Assembly: GCA_030432695.1 (NCBI GenBank)
Contig: JAUILN010000018.1
Coordinates: 164,326 to 228,325 of the forward strand
Direction: 5' to 3'
DNA from: a bacterium
Lineage (GTDB): Bacteria > Planctomycetota > UBA1135 > UBA2386
DNA: 64,000 nucleotides
The notes beneath the pieces are model-generated. The model searched no databases. It was not told the origin of the DNA and saw nothing but the letters and a program-made list of their open reading frames with translations. Below are positions 8,181-20,170 of this stretch, piece after piece (position 1 is the first letter of the stretch; each line of letters begins with the position of its first letter). The position numbers and the translations under genes were made by a program.

Positions 8181-10982
8181 ATGTCCGCTCCGATGCCCGC
8201 ACTTCCCGACGCCGTGCTGGTCTGCACCCTTCTTGCCGGTGCGCTGACCAGCGGCCTGCTCGATGCCCAGACCGCCCACTGGGCCTACCGCGCGCCAGTG
8301 CGCCCGGCCGAGCCGGAGGTCGCGCGGAGCGACTGGCCAAGGAACCCGATCGATTCCTTCGTGCTGGCGCGGCTCGAGGCCGAGGGCCGCACCCCCGCGC
8401 CGCGCGCCGAGCCCGCGCGGCTGCTCCGTCGCCTGCACCTCGACCTGATCGGTCTGCCGCCCACGCCCGAGGAGGTCGAGGCCTTCGTCGCCGATCCGTC
8501 TCCTGCGGCCTACGCGCGCGTCGTCGATCGGTTGCTCGCCTCGCCGCGCTTCGGCGAGCACCATGCGCGGCAATGGCTCGACCTGGCGCGCTATGCCGAC
8601 TCGAACGGCTTCCAGGCCGATCAGCTCCGCGATAGCTGGGCCTACCGCGACTGGGTCATCGACGCGCTGAACGACGACATGCCGTTCGATCGGTTCACGA
8701 TCGGGCAGCTCGCCGGGGATCTGCTGCCGGAGGCGACCCTGGAGCAGCGGATCGCCACCGGCTTCCACCGCACGGTGACGTGCAACGTCGAGGCGGGCGT
8801 GCATCCGGAGGCCAACCGTGTGGACCAGGTGGTGGATCGGGTCAACACCACCGCGACGGTCTGGCTCGGCACCACGATGGAGTGCGCGCAGTGCCACGAC
8901 CACAAGTACGACCCCTTCAGCCAGCGCGACTACTACCGCCTGTTCGCCTTCTTCAACAACACGCCGCTGGAGGTGGTGAACCCGCTCGGTGAGCAGGGCG
9001 TGAGCTTCGACTTCGACGGGCCGTGGATGGAGTTGCCGCTGCGGGCCGAGCAGCAGGCGGAGCTCGATCGGCTGGAGGCCGAGCGCGAGGCGCTGCAGGC
9101 GCGGCGGAGTCTGGCGCTCGCCGATGCTGCAGCGGTGCAGGAGGACTGGGAGGGGGAGCTGCGCGGGATGCTCGACGCGGCGCCGGGTTGGCGGGTGCTC
9201 GAGGTCGCGGAGTTCACCTCGACCGGCGACGAGGACCACGAGCTCCTGCCTGACGGCTCGGTGCTGCTCTCGGGGCGGGTGCCCGACACCACGACCTACC
9301 GGGTGCGGGTCGAGTCGGAGCTGACCGACGTCACCGCACTGCGGCTCGAGGTGCTGACCCATCCCTCGCTGCCCGGCACCGGACCTGGGCGGGGCGACGT
9401 CGAGCGGCCGAATTTCATCCTCAGCGAGTTCGTGGTCGAGGCCGAGCCATTGGCCGCGGTCGGCAATGGTGGGGAAGGCCCTCGGCGGGTTGCGCTCCAT
9501 GGCGCGCGGGCCGACCACGAGCAGGATGGTTGGCCGGTCGCGGCGGCGATCGACGGCAAGCAGGACAAGGGTTGGGCGATCGGCGGGGGCTTCTTCGCGG
9601 ACCACGCGGCGACCTTCCTGACCCGCGAGCCGGTGGGGGAACCGGGTGGCACGGCGTGGACCTTCACGCTGGACCAGAACTACGGCCGGGGCCGGACCAT
9701 TGGCCGCTTCCGGATCTCGGCGTTCCAGGGAGCACCGGAGGCCCTCACCACGCCGGAAGACATCGCGGCGATCGTCGGGTCGGAGGCGCGCACCGACGAG
9801 GAAGAAGCGCGGCTCCGCGAGTACTACCTGGCACACCGGCCCGAGGTCGTTCGTCTCCAACAAGCGCTGGCGGCGATCGACGAGCAGATCGCCAGGCTCG
9901 AGCCCGACCGCACGCTGGTGATGGTCGAGATGGACGAGCCGCGCAGCACCTGCGTGATGCGTCGCGGGGACTACTTGCTGCCGGGGGAACGGGTCGAGCC
10001 CGGCACGCCCGGAGCACTGCATCCCTTCGACGAGCGGTGGCCGCGCAATCGGCTCGGCCTGGCGTGTTGGCTGGTCAGCCCCGACAACCCGCTGGTCGCG
10101 CGCGTCACAGTGAACCGCTGGTGGTCGCAGATCTTCGGTGCCGGGCTCGTGGCCACCGAGGAGGACTTCGGCCTGCGCTGCGCGCCTCCGAGCCATCCGG
10201 AGCTGCTCGACTGGTTGGCAATGGAGTTCGTCGCGTCGGGTTGGTCGCGGAAGCACCTGCTGCGGACGATCGTGACCTCGGCGACCTATCAGCAGTCCTC
10301 GCGACGTGGCGCTGCGGCCGACGATCCCCACAACCGCCTGCTCGGCCGCGGCCCGCGGTTCCGGCTCAGTGCCGAGATGCTCCGCGACCAGGCGCTGGCG
10401 GCGTCGGGACTGCTGAGCCTGGAGCAGGGAGGCCCGCCGGTGTTCCCGCCGCAGCCCGACGGACTGTGGCGGCAGACCGGGCGCAACGAGCCGAAGTACG
10501 TCGTCGCGACGGACTCCGACCGATTCCGTCGCGGCATCTACGTGATCTGGCGCCGCGCCGCGCCCTATCCGAGCTTCGTGCTGTTCGACGGTCCCGACCG
10601 CGCGACCTGCCACCCGAAGCGCTCGCGGACCAACACACCGATGCAGGCGCTGGTGCTGATGAACGATCCGGTCTACGTCGAGGCGGCACTCGGGTTGGCG
10701 GCGCGAGCCTTGCGCGAGGCGGGCGACGACCCCGCGCGGCTGGTACGCATGTTCCAATGGGTCCTGGCGCGCCGGCCCACGCCAGCCGAGCAGGCGTTCC
10801 TGCTGCAGGTGGTCGTCGACGAGCGGCAGCGGCTTGCCGCAGAGCCCGGGGCTGCCCACGCGCTGGTCGACGCGCATCCGGTGCTCGACCTCGAACCGAC
10901 CCTCGACCGGACCGAACTCGCCGCGTGGTTCCACACCGCGACCATGCTGCTGAACCTCGACGAGGCGGTCACCAAGGGATGA
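8181..10982 (+). CDS. Exported DUF1549/DUF1553 protein (planctomycete cytochrome-associated)
   Basis: 933 residues from the ATG at 8181 (MSAPMPALPDAVLVCTLLAG), which places a Sec signal peptide at the N-terminus; the frame is open upstream but adds nothing recognisable. DUF1549 covers about 40-250: PIDSFVLARLEAEG, LHLDLIGLPPTPEEVEAF, and CAQCHDHKYDPFSQ with a CxxCH at residues 235-239. A linker of about 300 residues with a coiled-coil-like portion (EQQAELDRLEAEREALQAR) follows. DUF1553 occupies about 610-890 (RVTVNRWWSQIFGAGLV, RRGIYVIWRRAAPYPSF). The usual N-terminal PSCyt1 haem domain is missing. It overlaps the following DUF1501 gene by 4 bases, the standard pairing for these families. The biochemical role is not established. 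Confidence 0.9.
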   Translation: MSAPMPALPDAVLVCTLLAGALTSGLLDAQTAHWAYRAPVRPAEPEVARSDWPRNPIDSFVLARLEAEGRTPAPRAEPARLLRRLHLDLIGLPPTPEEVEAFVADPSPAAYARVVDRLLASPRFGEHHARQWLDLARYADSNGFQADQLRDSWAYRDWVIDALNDDMPFDRFTIGQLAGDLLPEATLEQRIATGFHRTVTCNVEAGVHPEANRVDQVVDRVNTTATVWLGTTMECAQCHDHKYDPFSQRDYYRLFAFFNNTPLEVVNPLGEQGVSFDFDGPWMELPLRAEQQAELDRLEAEREALQARRSLALADAAAVQEDWEGELRGMLDAAPGWRVLEVAEFTSTGDEDHELLPDGSVLLSGRVPDTTTYRVRVESELTDVTALRLEVLTHPSLPGTGPGRGDVERPNFILSEFVVEAEPLAAVGNGGEGPRRVALHGARADHEQDGWPVAAAIDGKQDKGWAIGGGFFADHAATFLTREPVGEPGGTAWTFTLDQNYGRGRTIGRFRISAFQGAPEALTTPEDIAAIVGSEARTDEEEARLREYYLAHRPEVVRLQQALAAIDEQIARLEPDRTLVMVEMDEPRSTCVMRRGDYLLPGERVEPGTPGALHPFDERWPRNRLGLACWLVSPDNPLVARVTVNRWWSQIFGAGLVATEEDFGLRCAPPSHPELLDWLAMEFVASGWSRKHLLRTIVTSATYQQSSRRGAAADDPHNRLLGRGPRFRLSAEMLRDQALAASGLLSLEQGGPPVFPPQPDGLWRQTGRNEPKYVVATDSDRFRRGIYVIWRRAAPYPSFVLFDGPDRATCHPKRSRTNTPMQALVLMNDPVYVEAALGLAARALREAGDDPARLVRMFQWVLARRPTPAEQAFLLQVVVDERQRLAAEPGAAHALVDAHPVLDLEPTLDRTELAAWFHTATMLLNLDEAVTKG

Positions 10983-12388
10983 GTGTGTTGCCCCATCGAA
11001 TCGACGCTCTCAGTCGCCGCGCCCTGTTGCTGCATAGCGGAGCCGGCCTCGGCGCGGCAGCCCTGAGCCGCCTGCTCGGCGACCCGCCGCGCACCGACGT
11101 GACGCCACGCGCCCAGAGCGTGATCTACATCCACCTGGTCGGCGCTCCTTCGCACCTCGACCTCTTCGACCCGAAGCCCGAGCTCCAGCGCCGCGAGGGC
11201 CAGAAGTGTCCCGAGGCGTTCATCGCCGGCAAGCAACTCGCCTTCATCCGCAACCACCCCGAACTGCTCGGCACGCCGAACGACCCACGCTTCGCGTTCC
11301 GGCACTGCGGCGCCTCGGGCCTGCAGATCTCCAACCTGCTGCCGCATCTGCAGACCTGTGCCGACGAGATCGCGCTGCTGCGCACGGTGCAGACCGAGGA
11401 GTTCAACCACGCGCCGGCGCAGATGTACCTCGCCACCGGCTTCGGTCGCTTCGGCCGGCCGAGCCTCGGCGCCTGGACCAGCTACGGCCTCGGTTCGCCC
11501 AACCGCGACCTGCCGGCCTACGTGGCGATGTTCTCGGGTCAGTATCCGGGTGCCGGCAACAGCATCTTCGGCAGCGGCTTCCTGCCGTCGGTGCACCAGG
11601 GCGTGGAGTTCCGCAGCAAGGGCGACCCGGTGCTGTTCCTGTCGGATCCCCCAGGCGTGGACCGCGCGGCGCGGCGCCGCATCGTCGATGGGGTCAACCA
11701 CCTGAACGGTCTGCATCTCGACGACTTCGCCGACCCGGAGACCGCCACGCGGATCGAGCAGTACGAACTCGCCTACCGCATGCAGGCCTCGGTGCCCGAG
11801 CTGATGGATATCGCCAGCGAGCCGGCCGAGGTCCACGCGCTGTATGGCACCCGACCCGGCAAGACCAGCTTCGCCAACAACTGCCTGTTGGCGCGTCGCC
11901 TGGTCGAGCGCGGCGTGCGCTTCGTGCAGCTCTTCGAGGCCGATTGGGACCACCACTCCTCGGTGTTCGACAACCTGCCGCGCAAGTGCAAGGGCGTCGA
12001 CCAGCCGATCGCCGCGTTGCTGCACGATCTGAAGCGCCGCGGCCTGCTCGACCAGACCCTGGTGGTCTGGGCCAGCGAGTTCGGTCGCACGCCGATGGCG
12101 CAGACCGACAATGGTTCGGGGAAGCGCACCAAGATCGGCCGCGACCACCACAACGAGGCCTTCGCGCTGTGGATGGCGGGGGGTGGGGTGAAGGGCGGGA
12201 TCGCGCACGGGGCGACCGACGAGCTCGGCTATGCCGCGGTGGAGCATCCTGTGCACGTCCATGACTTCAACGCGACGATCCTGCACCTGCTCGGTCTCGA
12301 CCACGAGCGGTTGACCTACCGCTTCCAGGGCCGTGACTTCCGGTTGACGGACATCGGTGGGCGGGTGGTGCACGACGTGCTGGTCTGA
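10979..12388 (+). CDS. DUF1501 family exported protein
   Basis: 469 residues starting at MSVLPHRIDALSRRALLLHS; the ATG overlaps the upstream stop as ATGA. An arginine pair followed by LLLHSGAGLGAAALSRLL suggests Tat export. DUF1501 signatures include YIHLVGAPSHLDLFDPKP near residue 45, EFNHAPAQMYLATGFGRFGRPS, and the C-terminal WASEFGRTPMAQ / GRDHHNEAFALWMAGGGVKGG region, which places the family in the alkaline-phosphatase/sulfatase-like fold superfamily. Partner of the DUF1549/DUF1553 protein. The function is unknown; a membrane- or surface-associated hydrolytic role has been proposed for the superfamily but is not shown here. Confidence 0.9.
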   Translation: MSVLPHRIDALSRRALLLHSGAGLGAAALSRLLGDPPRTDVTPRAQSVIYIHLVGAPSHLDLFDPKPELQRREGQKCPEAFIAGKQLAFIRNHPELLGTPNDPRFAFRHCGASGLQISNLLPHLQTCADEIALLRTVQTEEFNHAPAQMYLATGFGRFGRPSLGAWTSYGLGSPNRDLPAYVAMFSGQYPGAGNSIFGSGFLPSVHQGVEFRSKGDPVLFLSDPPGVDRAARRRIVDGVNHLNGLHLDDFADPETATRIEQYELAYRMQASVPELMDIASEPAEVHALYGTRPGKTSFANNCLLARRLVERGVRFVQLFEADWDHHSSVFDNLPRKCKGVDQPIAALLHDLKRRGLLDQTLVVWASEFGRTPMAQTDNGSGKRTKIGRDHHNEAFALWMAGGGVKGGIAHGATDELGYAAVEHPVHVHDFNATILHLLGLDHERLTYRFQGRDFRLTDIGGRVVHDVLV

Positions 12389-12598
12389 CGAGCTGGCGGT
12401 CACCGCGCTCGGACCGAGGCGAGCGAGGCCTGCCATTCGTCCGAGCGATGCATTGCGGTCCCGATGCGTGACGCGGGTTCGTTCTGCGCTCCCGCGGAGC
12501 TATCCAGATCGGTCCGCTTCCGGCATGCTCCGCGGCCCGACCGGGTGGAGGAGAGTGTCTTCTGCACGCGGTCCATCCCTCCACAGACAGAGACCCCG

Positions 12599-13561
12599 AT
12601 GCAGTTCCACTTCCCGATCCGTCCCTCCAGCCTGCTCGCCGTCGCCCTCCTCACCGGCGGCCTCGCTGCCCAGACCGCGCCCTGTGCGATCTCGGTCAAC
12701 GGCGACTTCGAGACCGGTGATTTCTCTGGTTGGCAGCAGTTCCCGTCCTCGGCGGGCAGCATCTCGCTGGTCAGCCCTGGCCTGAACTCCTCGTTCGCCG
12801 CCAACATCGACAACCAGGTCGCGCCTTCCGCGTCGATCATCAAGAACGCCAACCTCGGCATCGGCACGGTCATGCCGGGCGAGACGATCACGATCACCTT
12901 CCAGGCCAAGGGTGCGACCGCCAATGGTGGCGTGGTGTTCGTCGAGGTGTTCTCCGAGATCGCGGGCGGCGGTGTGTCGTCGTCGGTGATCCTCGGTGGT
13001 GCGCCGCTGGGGCTGAACGCCGACCCGAACGTCTGGACGCCGTTCCGCTTCACCACGCCCGCCGGCCCGAACGTCTCGGGCGGCATCACCCTGCAGATCG
13101 GGGCGATCACCGGCGCGGTCAACGGCAGCGTCTCGAACGTGACCGTGGACGACGTGGTGGTCTCGGTGGACCGTGCGGCGGCCGCGTGGAGCAACTACGG
13201 TGCGGGTTGGCCGGGCACGGGCGGCGTGCCCACCCTGCAGCTCGATGCCAACCCGGTGCTCGGCACCACCGTGAACGCGCTGATCGGCAACGTCAGCGGT
13301 GGGACGGCCATCGGCGGCATCTTCTTCGGCGCCAGCCAGGCGGCGATCGCCACGCCGTTCGGCGGCACGCTGCTGCTGAACCAGCTCGTCACCGACACCA
13401 TCCCGATGCTGCCGTCCGCTGGCGGCTCGTATCCGCTGCCGATCCCGAGCGACAGCGCGCTGTGCGGCGCGGTGATCTACGCGCAGGCGATCCACAGCGA
13501 CGCCGGTGCGTCGGCGGGCGTGGCGTTCACGCCGGGGCTGAGCATCACGCTGGGCAACTGA
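12599..13561 (+). CDS. Secreted protein: jelly-roll-like N-terminal domain plus shared C-terminal domain
   Basis: 320 residues with a Sec signal (MQFHFPIRPSSLLAVALLTG ... AAQ, about 1-24). Residues 30-180 begin with ISVNGDFETGDFSGWQQFP, the NGDFETGxFxGW opening used by carbohydrate-binding-like beta-sandwich domains and by PEP-CTERM-type exported proteins. Residues 195-320 (YGAGWPGTGGVPTLQLDANP to LSITLGN) are a clear copy of the C-terminal domain shared by seven proteins in the window, with core PIPSDSALCGAVIYAQAI. The upstream 200 bases hold a purine-rich GGAGGAG about 45 bases before the ATG, too far for a normal ribosome-binding site. It is probably surface-exposed; the ligand is unknown. 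Confidence 0.75.
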   Translation: MQFHFPIRPSSLLAVALLTGGLAAQTAPCAISVNGDFETGDFSGWQQFPSSAGSISLVSPGLNSSFAANIDNQVAPSASIIKNANLGIGTVMPGETITITFQAKGATANGGVVFVEVFSEIAGGGVSSSVILGGAPLGLNADPNVWTPFRFTTPAGPNVSGGITLQIGAITGAVNGSVSNVTVDDVVVSVDRAAAAWSNYGAGWPGTGGVPTLQLDANPVLGTTVNALIGNVSGGTAIGGIFFGASQAAIATPFGGTLLLNQLVTDTIPMLPSAGGSYPLPIPSDSALCGAVIYAQAIHSDAGASAGVAFTPGLSITLGN

Positions 13562-13569
13562 GCCCCGTC

Positions 13570-13591
13570 CACGGTGCTCCCGTCCACCGTG
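13570..13591 (+). terminator. Short hairpin after the secreted-protein gene
   Basis: CACGGTG and CACCGTG pair as a 7-bp stem with an 8-base loop, 8 bases after the stop codon at 13561. No U-tract follows, so termination activity is uncertain. Confidence 0.25.
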
Positions 13592-13620
13592 CTCTGGCCC
13601 AGCGGGCGCGGCCCCGGTGC

Positions 13621-13649
13621 TTGACAGTGCAGGCTTTGGAAAGCAAAGT
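13621..13649 (+). promoter_or_regulatory. Putative sigma-70 promoter for the small membrane protein
   Basis: A perfect TTGACA at 13621-13626 is followed, after a 17-base spacer, by CAAAGT at 13644-13649, a partial match to TATAAT. The ATG at 13656 begins 6 bases later, so the transcript would be leaderless or nearly so. This is the only case in the window with a consensus -35 box. Confidence 0.4.
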
Positions 13650-13655
13650 CTCCGC

Positions 13656-14039
13656 ATGCTCATCGCCCTCAACGAGTTGCAGGCCGTGCTCTATCCATCC
13701 CTCGCGGGTGGCTGCCTCGTCGGCGGCTCGCTGGCGTGGTTCGCCGCGACGCGGAAGAGCCCGCTGGCGATCCTGCCGCTTCTGCTGCTCGCGGTCGTCG
13801 CAGTGTGGTTCTCGTTGGCCGCGGGGATGCACTTCGGCTACGGCGCGTGGCAGAGCATCGACAACCCGCCCGACGAGGCCTTCGCAGATGGTGCGAACCT
13901 CATCGGCAGCGTGATGTTCGGCTGGATGCCGGCGGGGTTGTTCTGCGCGATGGTGTTCGTGCTGACGCGCGTGTTTCTGCAGCGCGGCAGAGCGCGGACC
14001 GAACTCGCGGACGGGGGCGGCACGGCGGCAGCCTCCTGA
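13656..14039 (+). CDS. Small three-helix membrane protein of unknown function
   Basis: 127 residues, MLIALNELQAVLYPSLAGG at the start. Three hydrophobic segments are visible: about 11-31 (VLYPSLAGGCLVGGSLAWFA), 36-60 (LAILPLLLLAVVAVWFSLAAG) and 87-110 (GSVMFGWMPAGLFCAMVFVL). The loop between the second and third (YGAWQSIDNPPDEAFADGA) is probably extracytoplasmic by the positive-inside rule, since the charged tail RGRARTELADGGG is at the C-terminus. It resembles small planctomycete membrane proteins with no named family. It stands alone, with a consensus-like promoter directly upstream. Confidence 0.65.
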   Translation: MLIALNELQAVLYPSLAGGCLVGGSLAWFAATRKSPLAILPLLLLAVVAVWFSLAAGMHFGYGAWQSIDNPPDEAFADGANLIGSVMFGWMPAGLFCAMVFVLTRVFLQRGRARTELADGGGTAAAS

Positions 14040-14070
14040 TCGGGTCGGTGTCGAGAGCCAGGCGAGGCCC

Positions 14071-14076
14071 TAGACT
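14071..14076 (+). promoter_or_regulatory. Putative -10 box (TAGACT), leaderless arrangement
   Basis: TAGACT fits TANNNT and ends 6 bases before the GTG start at 14083, so transcription should begin at about the start codon. No Shine-Dalgarno sequence and no clear -35 box are present. Confidence 0.35.
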
Positions 14077-14082
14077 CGCGGC

Positions 14083-17000
14083 GTGAGTCGCCTTCTCGCT
14101 TCCTTTCTGCGCCTGCTCGTCGTCGTCGCCGCGGTGATCCCCGTGGCGGTTGCCCAGACCAAGGACCTCCCCTTGTCGGGGGAGGTGTTCGCGGTCGATG
14201 GCTGCACCGCCTTCGTGATCGAACCGCCGGAGCCCGCCGCCGGCCCGCGACCCTGGGTCTGGTACGCACCGACCCTGCCGCGTCTGCCGGGCGATGCCGA
14301 GACCTGGATGTTCGAGCGCTTCCTGGCCGCGGGGATCGCCATCGCCGGCATCGACGTCGGCGAGTCGTATGGCAGCCCGTCGGGCCGCGCGCATTACCAG
14401 GCGCTGTACGAGCACCTGACCGCCGAGCGTGGCTACGCCGCGAAGCCGGTGCTGCTGGCGCGGAGCCGCGGCGGCCTGATGCTCTACTCCTGGGCGGTCG
14501 AGCACCCTGACTCCGTGGCAGCGGTGGCCGGGATCTATCCGGTCTGCAACCTCGAGAGCTACCCCGGTCTCGCCAAGGCGGCGCCGGCCTTCGGGCTCGA
14601 CGAGGCCGGGTTGCGCGCGCAGCTCGGCGTGCACAACCCGGTGGATCGGCTCGCGCCCCTGGCCCGCGCCGGTGTGCCGGTGCTCCACATCCACGGCGAC
14701 TCCGACGGGCTGGTGCCGCTCGGTCCCAACTCCGAGCTGCTGCGCGCGCGCTATGCAGCGGCGGGGGGTAACGCGACCGTGCTGGTGCAGAAGGGGCGCG
14801 GCCACGACATGTGGCCCGGCTGGTTCCAGTCGGAGGAGCTGACCGCCTTCGTGATCGAGCAGGCGCGGCGTGGCGCGGCACGCGCCCTCGAACTCGGCTC
14901 GCCGTTCCTCGACGGCATGGTCCTGCAGCGTGGCATGCTGGTGCCGGTCTGGGGTTGGGCCGAGCCGGGCACGCGGGTGAATGTCGCCTTCGGCAACCAA
15001 TGGCAGCAGGCGACCGCCGATCCGAAGGGTCGCTGGCGGGTCGAGCTGAAGCGCCTCGAGGCGTCGTTCGAGGAGCGGCGGCTGGTGGTGAGTTCCGACC
15101 GCGACGAGCGGATCGTCTGCGAGCGGGTCCTGGTCGGCGAGGTCTGGTTCGCGTCCGGTCAGTCGAACATGGACTGGATCGCCGGCAAGTCGCTGTGCAG
15201 TGAACTGGCCAACCAACTGCAGCGGGCGCAGCCCGAGGTGCCGATCCGCGAGTACGCCGCCGACATCGGCGCGTCGGTGTTCGAGCGCGAGCGGGTGACC
15301 GCGGCGGACGGCTGGAAGACCGCGCGACAGGCGAGCTCGTTCTCGGCCCTGGCGCTGGCTTTCGCGCACACGCTGTACGAGGAACTCGACGTGCCGATCG
15401 GCATCCTGCGCAGCACCCACGGCGCGACCGCGGTGGAGACCTGGACGCCCTACGAGGGCTTCGCTGCGCGCCCAGCCCTGGCCGACATCGCCCGCCGCGT
15501 GCGCGACAGCGATCCGAGCACCGACGACGGCCGGGCCGCCTACGAGACCTTCTATGCCGAACTCCGCGCCTGGCGCGACGCGAGTGCTGCGCAGATCGAA
15601 CGCGGGGGCGCCGCTTTGCCGCGGCCACAGTTGCCCGGCATCGCCGCCGACTGGAAGGGGGCCAGCCGCATGTTCAACCACAAGGTCGCGCCGCTGATCC
15701 CGTTCGCGGTGCGGGGCGTGATCTGGTGTCAGGGCACCCACAACTCCGGCGACGGGCGGATCTACGCCGAGAAGATGCATGCGTTGCTCGACGGCCTGCG
15801 CATCCGCTGGGGCCGCCCCGAGCTGCCGTTCCACTTCACGCAGATGCAGTGCTACGGCGATCCGGATCCCGACGTGATCGGGTTCGCCGACATCCGTGAG
15901 GCACAGCGGCTGTTCTTCATGCGGGCCGAGGGCGTCGGCATGGTGCCGCAGTACGACCTCAACCCGGAGCGGCCGCAGAACATCCACTACTCCAACAAGC
16001 TCGATCCGGGTCGGCGGCTGGCGCGGTGGGCGCTGGCGCAGCAGTACGGCCGCGACATCGCCTACTGCGGGCCGGTCTACGCCGGGCATTCGATCGACGG
16101 CGACGCGGTGCGGGTGCGCTTCGAGCAGCGCGGGCCCGGCGGCGGCCTGATGGTCGGCAGCAAGGGCCTGGAGGCCGACCGGCGCGACGCGCCCGACGCC
16201 TACGTCGAGCCAGCTCGCGCCACGCCGGACCAGCCGCTGCGGCACTTCCGACTGGCCGGCGCCGACCGGGTCTGGCACGACGCCGACGCGGTGATCGATG
16301 GTGACGCGGTGGTGGTCCGGAGCGCTGCGGTGCCCGAGCCGGTGGGTGTGAGCTACGCCTACAGCCAGAGCCCGATCGGCGCGAACCTCTACAACGCGGC
16401 CGGCCTGCCGGCGACGCCGTTCGCGGTGTGGGAGGGTGCCACGCTGTTCCAGGAAGACGTGCAGCCCGCGCCACGGGTCGCGCCTGCCGCGGAGCCGAAG
16501 CCGTACCTGCAGCTCGCCACCCTGTTCCGCCCGCGCTCGGTGCTGCAGCGCGATCAGCCCGTGCCCGTCTGGGGCTTCGCCCGTCCCGGCGCCGAGGTCA
16601 CCGTGCGCTTCGCCGGCCAGTCGAAGACCGCGACCGCCGGACCGTTCGAGTCCTGGCGCGTCGACCTCGACCCGATGCCGGCCTCGGCCGAGGGCCGCGG
16701 GCTGGTCGTCACCTGCAGCGACGGCCCGAGCCAGTCCGTCCCCGACCTGTGGGTCGGTGATCTCTGGTTCCTCACCGGCACCGCGAAGCTGGCCAGCGAG
16801 CAGCTGCGGCCCGGCGACCCGACGGCCACTCCGCTGCCGCTGGTCCGCGAGTTCCGGATCCGCACCAATGCGCGACGCTTCCGCGAGCCGCGCAAGCGCC
16901 GTATGGAGATCGGCGGCGGGCGCTACGAGTCGTCGTGGGAGGCGATGACCTTCGACGGGGACCGGCCGGAGTGCTCGGTGGCGGGGCACGCGTTCGCGGC

Positions 17001-17634
17001 GGCGATGCAGCAGGAAGGCGTGCCGCTCGGCATCGTCACCCTCGGCGCCGACAACCCGCCGATCACCTGGATCAGCTACGACGGCTTGCAGACCGCGCCG
17101 GGCTTCGAGGCAGAACGCGACGAGCTGAACCAACTGTTCCCGAACACCGCGGCCGGTGCCGCCGCGGTGGAGCGCTACATCGCGACGCTGCGCGCCTACA
17201 ACCAGCGGGTCGCCGCCGCGCGCGAGGCCGGCGACCCGGTGCCCGAGACGCTGGCGGGCGGTCCGCCGGCGTTCCCGCAGCCGGTGCAGGACGAATGGGC
17301 GCCGCGCACCGAGAACGCGACCCTGACCTACAACTTCTGCATCGCCCCGCTGACCCCCACGGCGGCTCGCGGGGTGGTGTGGATTCCCGGTGCCTACAAC
17401 CTCGGCGAGGCGCCGCAGCGCTACGCGGCCGCGCTGGAGGCTTGGGCCACGAGCCTGCCGGCGACGTTCGGGCCGCCGGACCTGTCGTTCCTCTACGCGC
17501 AGCCGAGCGATGCCCTGACGGCGGGGATCGGCGCCCCCCGCATCGAAGGCGCGGTCGAGATCGGCTTCGACGCGTGGCCCTCGAGCCTGCGAGATCTCGC
17601 CCAGCGCCTGGGGCGTGCCGCCGCGCGGCGGTGA
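14083..17634 (+). CDS. Exported fusion: alpha/beta hydrolase + sialate O-acetylesterase + degenerate second esterase unit
   Basis: 1183 residues, GTG start, Sec signal (MSRLLASFLRLLVVVAAVIP ... AQ, about 1-25). Part 1 (about 40-265) is an alpha/beta hydrolase with LARSRGG (Ser128), HGDSDG (Asp208) and GRGHDMW (His241) as a plausible triad. Part 2 (about 280-800) is a sialate O-acetylesterase: the domain entrance LDGMVLQRGMLVPVWGWAEP, the SGNH block GQSNM at 359-363 and GVIWCQGTHNSGDG near 547. Part 3 (about 805-1183) restarts with the same entrance (SVLQRDQPVPVWGFARPGAE), but the nucleophile block reads FLTGTAKLASE near 899 and the later block reads VWIPGAYNLGEA, so the catalytic Ser is lost. 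Likely substrate: O-acetylated sugars in exported polysaccharides. The fusion is unusual. Confidence 0.85.
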   Translation: MSRLLASFLRLLVVVAAVIPVAVAQTKDLPLSGEVFAVDGCTAFVIEPPEPAAGPRPWVWYAPTLPRLPGDAETWMFERFLAAGIAIAGIDVGESYGSPSGRAHYQALYEHLTAERGYAAKPVLLARSRGGLMLYSWAVEHPDSVAAVAGIYPVCNLESYPGLAKAAPAFGLDEAGLRAQLGVHNPVDRLAPLARAGVPVLHIHGDSDGLVPLGPNSELLRARYAAAGGNATVLVQKGRGHDMWPGWFQSEELTAFVIEQARRGAARALELGSPFLDGMVLQRGMLVPVWGWAEPGTRVNVAFGNQWQQATADPKGRWRVELKRLEASFEERRLVVSSDRDERIVCERVLVGEVWFASGQSNMDWIAGKSLCSELANQLQRAQPEVPIREYAADIGASVFERERVTAADGWKTARQASSFSALALAFAHTLYEELDVPIGILRSTHGATAVETWTPYEGFAARPALADIARRVRDSDPSTDDGRAAYETFYAELRAWRDASAAQIERGGAALPRPQLPGIAADWKGASRMFNHKVAPLIPFAVRGVIWCQGTHNSGDGRIYAEKMHALLDGLRIRWGRPELPFHFTQMQCYGDPDPDVIGFADIREAQRLFFMRAEGVGMVPQYDLNPERPQNIHYSNKLDPGRRLARWALAQQYGRDIAYCGPVYAGHSIDGDAVRVRFEQRGPGGGLMVGSKGLEADRRDAPDAYVEPARATPDQPLRHFRLAGADRVWHDADAVIDGDAVVVRSAAVPEPVGVSYAYSQSPIGANLYNAAGLPATPFAVWEGATLFQEDVQPAPRVAPAAEPKPYLQLATLFRPRSVLQRDQPVPVWGFARPGAEVTVRFAGQSKTATAGPFESWRVDLDPMPASAEGRGLVVTCSDGPSQSVPDLWVGDLWFLTGTAKLASEQLRPGDPTATPLPLVREFRIRTNARRFREPRKRRMEIGGGRYESSWEAMTFDGDRPECSVAGHAFAAAMQQEGVPLGIVTLGADNPPITWISYDGLQTAPGFEAERDELNQLFPNTAAGAAAVERYIATLRAYNQRVAAAREAGDPVPETLAGGPPAFPQPVQDEWAPRTENATLTYNFCIAPLTPTAARGVVWIPGAYNLGEAPQRYAAALEAWATSLPATFGPPDLSFLYAQPSDALTAGIGAPRIEGAVEIGFDAWPSSLRDLAQRLGRAAARR

Positions 17635-17684
17635 GCTCCGCGGCCCGCCCTCGATTCCGCTCCGCGACCTGCTCTGATGGCGGC

Positions 17685-20166
<2,482 letters not shown>

Positions 20167-20170
<4 letters not shown>

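Noticed and set aside
6749..8227. N-terminal 490-residue extension of the methyltransferase frame
   Set aside because: It runs antisense through the secreted Cys-repeat gene; the real start is the ATG at 6748.
8115..10934. 939-residue minus-strand open frame
   Set aside because: Exactly antisense to the DUF1549/DUF1553 gene, with no recognisable domain.
13900..17133. 1077-residue minus-strand open frame
   Set aside because: Antisense to the esterase fusion; its text has no conserved motif.
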